From an uncultured Oscillospiraceae bacterium (GTDB taxonomy: Bacteria; Bacillota; Clostridia; Oscillospirales; Oscillospiraceae), in the NCBI GenBank assembly GCA_900758315.1, contig CAAERF010000115.1, positions 1-21,749 on the forward strand: a DNA stretch of 21,749 nt, written 5' to 3'. The notes beneath the pieces were generated by a model that had not been told where the DNA came from, did no database searches, and worked only from the letters and a program-made list of their open reading frames with translations. How positions within the stretch are numbered: position 1 is the first letter of the stretch; the number at the start of each line of letters is the position of its first letter. A program made the position numbers and the translations under genes. Of this stretch, positions 21,081-21,749 are shown in pieces.

Positions 21081-21749
21081 TTAGTTGTCCTCCTTGAAAT
21101 CATCGATAATGGTTGTCATTGCCGGTCTCTTATCGCTGTCCGGCACCAGCGTGGGTTTTCCTTGAGGCTTGGTGATCAGGCCTCCAAGAATGTCGTTGAA
21201 CTGTTTCTTTCCGAGAAGCGAGGTCATGGCGGTGACGCCGAGAATCTTATGTTCGTAGGGGTCGTACCCGGCAGCTGTCACGGCTGCGATGACGGCATTC
21301 TCGTCTGTGTACTTGCGGTTGGAGCGGCCCTCGACCAGTTTGTAGCCGGACCACTGTTTACCGCTGATGGCTGCCTGAAGCGCATAGTCCTTGATGTCGG
21401 AAGCCCAAGCGATCAGCTCGTCGATGCGACCGAGGATTTCTTCGACCTCTTCATCTGTCAGCAGAGGCGGCTGCCTGAACTCGAACTTGGCAAGCTCCAT
21501 GTTGGCGTTGGCTCTTTCACGGCAGTCAGCTTTGGCCTTGCAGAACTGGCACCATTCGCCGCAGTGGTATTCGCCGTCTCCGTTGAAGGCAAGCTCTGCA
21601 GTCGGGGCCAAAACCTGATCGGCCCACTCGTAGAGTTCGTCCTTTGGAATGGTGAAGGTGCTGACGTTAGAGCGTCGGGGCTGGTAGATGGTCATGCTGA
21701 CGGTGTCGATGTCGTAGATGCAGTCGAACAGCTCCAGCGCACCGAGGGC
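21081..21749 (-). CDS. DUF2800 (Cas4/RecB-like) nuclease, C-terminal part
   Basis: The gene runs off the window's right edge; 222 residues remain and the frame stays open from 21749 (ALGALELFDCIYDIDTVSMT). It has a cysteine cluster CGEWCQFCKAKADCRER typical of the Fe-S binding PD-(D/E)xK nucleases related to Cas4, followed by a helical part PLLTDEEVEEILGRIDELIA and a C-terminal LITKPQGKPTLVPDSDKRP. The catalytic core with D and ExK should be mostly in the missing N-terminal half. It is paired with DUF2815, a common phage recombination pair. It likely processes DNA ends. Confidence 0.9.
   Translation of the reverse strand, partial: ALGALELFDCIYDIDTVSMTIYQPRRSNVSTFTIPKDELYEWADQVLAPTAELAFNGDGEYHCGEWCQFCKAKADCRERANANMELAKFEFRQPPLLTDEEVEEILGRIDELIAWASDIKDYALQAAISGKQWSGYKLVEGRSNRKYTDENAVIAAVTAAGYDPYEHKILGVTAMTSLLGKKQFNDILGGLITKPQGKPTLVPDSDKRPAMTTIIDDFKEDN

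Noticed and set aside
1..21749. tRNA genes, CRISPR arrays, insertion sequences, attachment sites
   Set aside because: I found no tRNA-like cloverleaf, evenly spaced repeat-spacer array, transposase or terminal direct repeats; the only same-size repeats are the three 88-bp elements. This is by eye only.

Overview
The window is a contiguous block of a tailed phage or prophage genome with HK97-type head genes and a siphovirus-like long-tail module. Every supported gene lies on the minus strand, so functional order runs from high to low coordinates. The moderately GC-rich composition, strong AAGGAGG-type ribosome sites, occasional TTG starts and the protein families (DUF2800, DUF2815, DUF1492-like, DUF4314, VRR-NUC plus SNF2 helicase, phi13-type tail tube) suggest a temperate phage of a gut Clostridia host, probably Oscillospirales. 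That host call is inference from family recognition. No integrase, repressor or lysis gene is in the window.

Replication module (21749-13387): a Cas4/RecB-like DUF2800 nuclease (5' end off the window), a DUF2815 ssDNA-binding-like protein, a small membrane/coiled-coil protein, a family A DNA polymerase with a 3'-5' exonuclease domain, a DUF4406/DUF7768-like nucleotide-metabolism protein, a primase-helicase (AEP-type primase, PriCT, D5_N and SF3 helicase), a VRR-NUC nuclease, a SNF2-type helicase and a small conserved protein. A perfect 16-bp inverted repeat with a 66-nt AT-rich spacer lies between the primase and the VRR-NUC gene. A degenerate array of 10-bp repeats follows the SNF2 gene.

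Switch and packaging region (13390-9802): a DUF1492/ArpU-like late regulator that is split by a frameshift, then paired TATAAT boxes and an intrinsic terminator, then an HNH endonuclease, the small terminase, a minimal 260-residue SAM synthetase and a ParB-methyltransferase fusion. The SAM synthetase and methyltransferase genes are translationally coupled, which suggests local cofactor supply for genome methylation.

Accessory island (9798-7429): five small genes, mostly unknown, sit between the small and large terminase genes. Three copies of an 88-bp noncoding element mark the gene boundaries here, one just after the methyltransferase and two inside the cluster. The island ends in an intrinsic terminator only about 25 nt upstream of the large terminase start.

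Head and tail module (7403-1): large terminase, portal, ClpP-like prohead protease (overlapping the portal by 104 nt), major capsid protein, head-tail connector, head closure, HK97 gp10-like, tail completion and tail tube proteins. These are followed by a tail assembly chaperone with a programmed -1 frameshift (A AAA AAC) and the start of the tape measure gene with a TTG codon.
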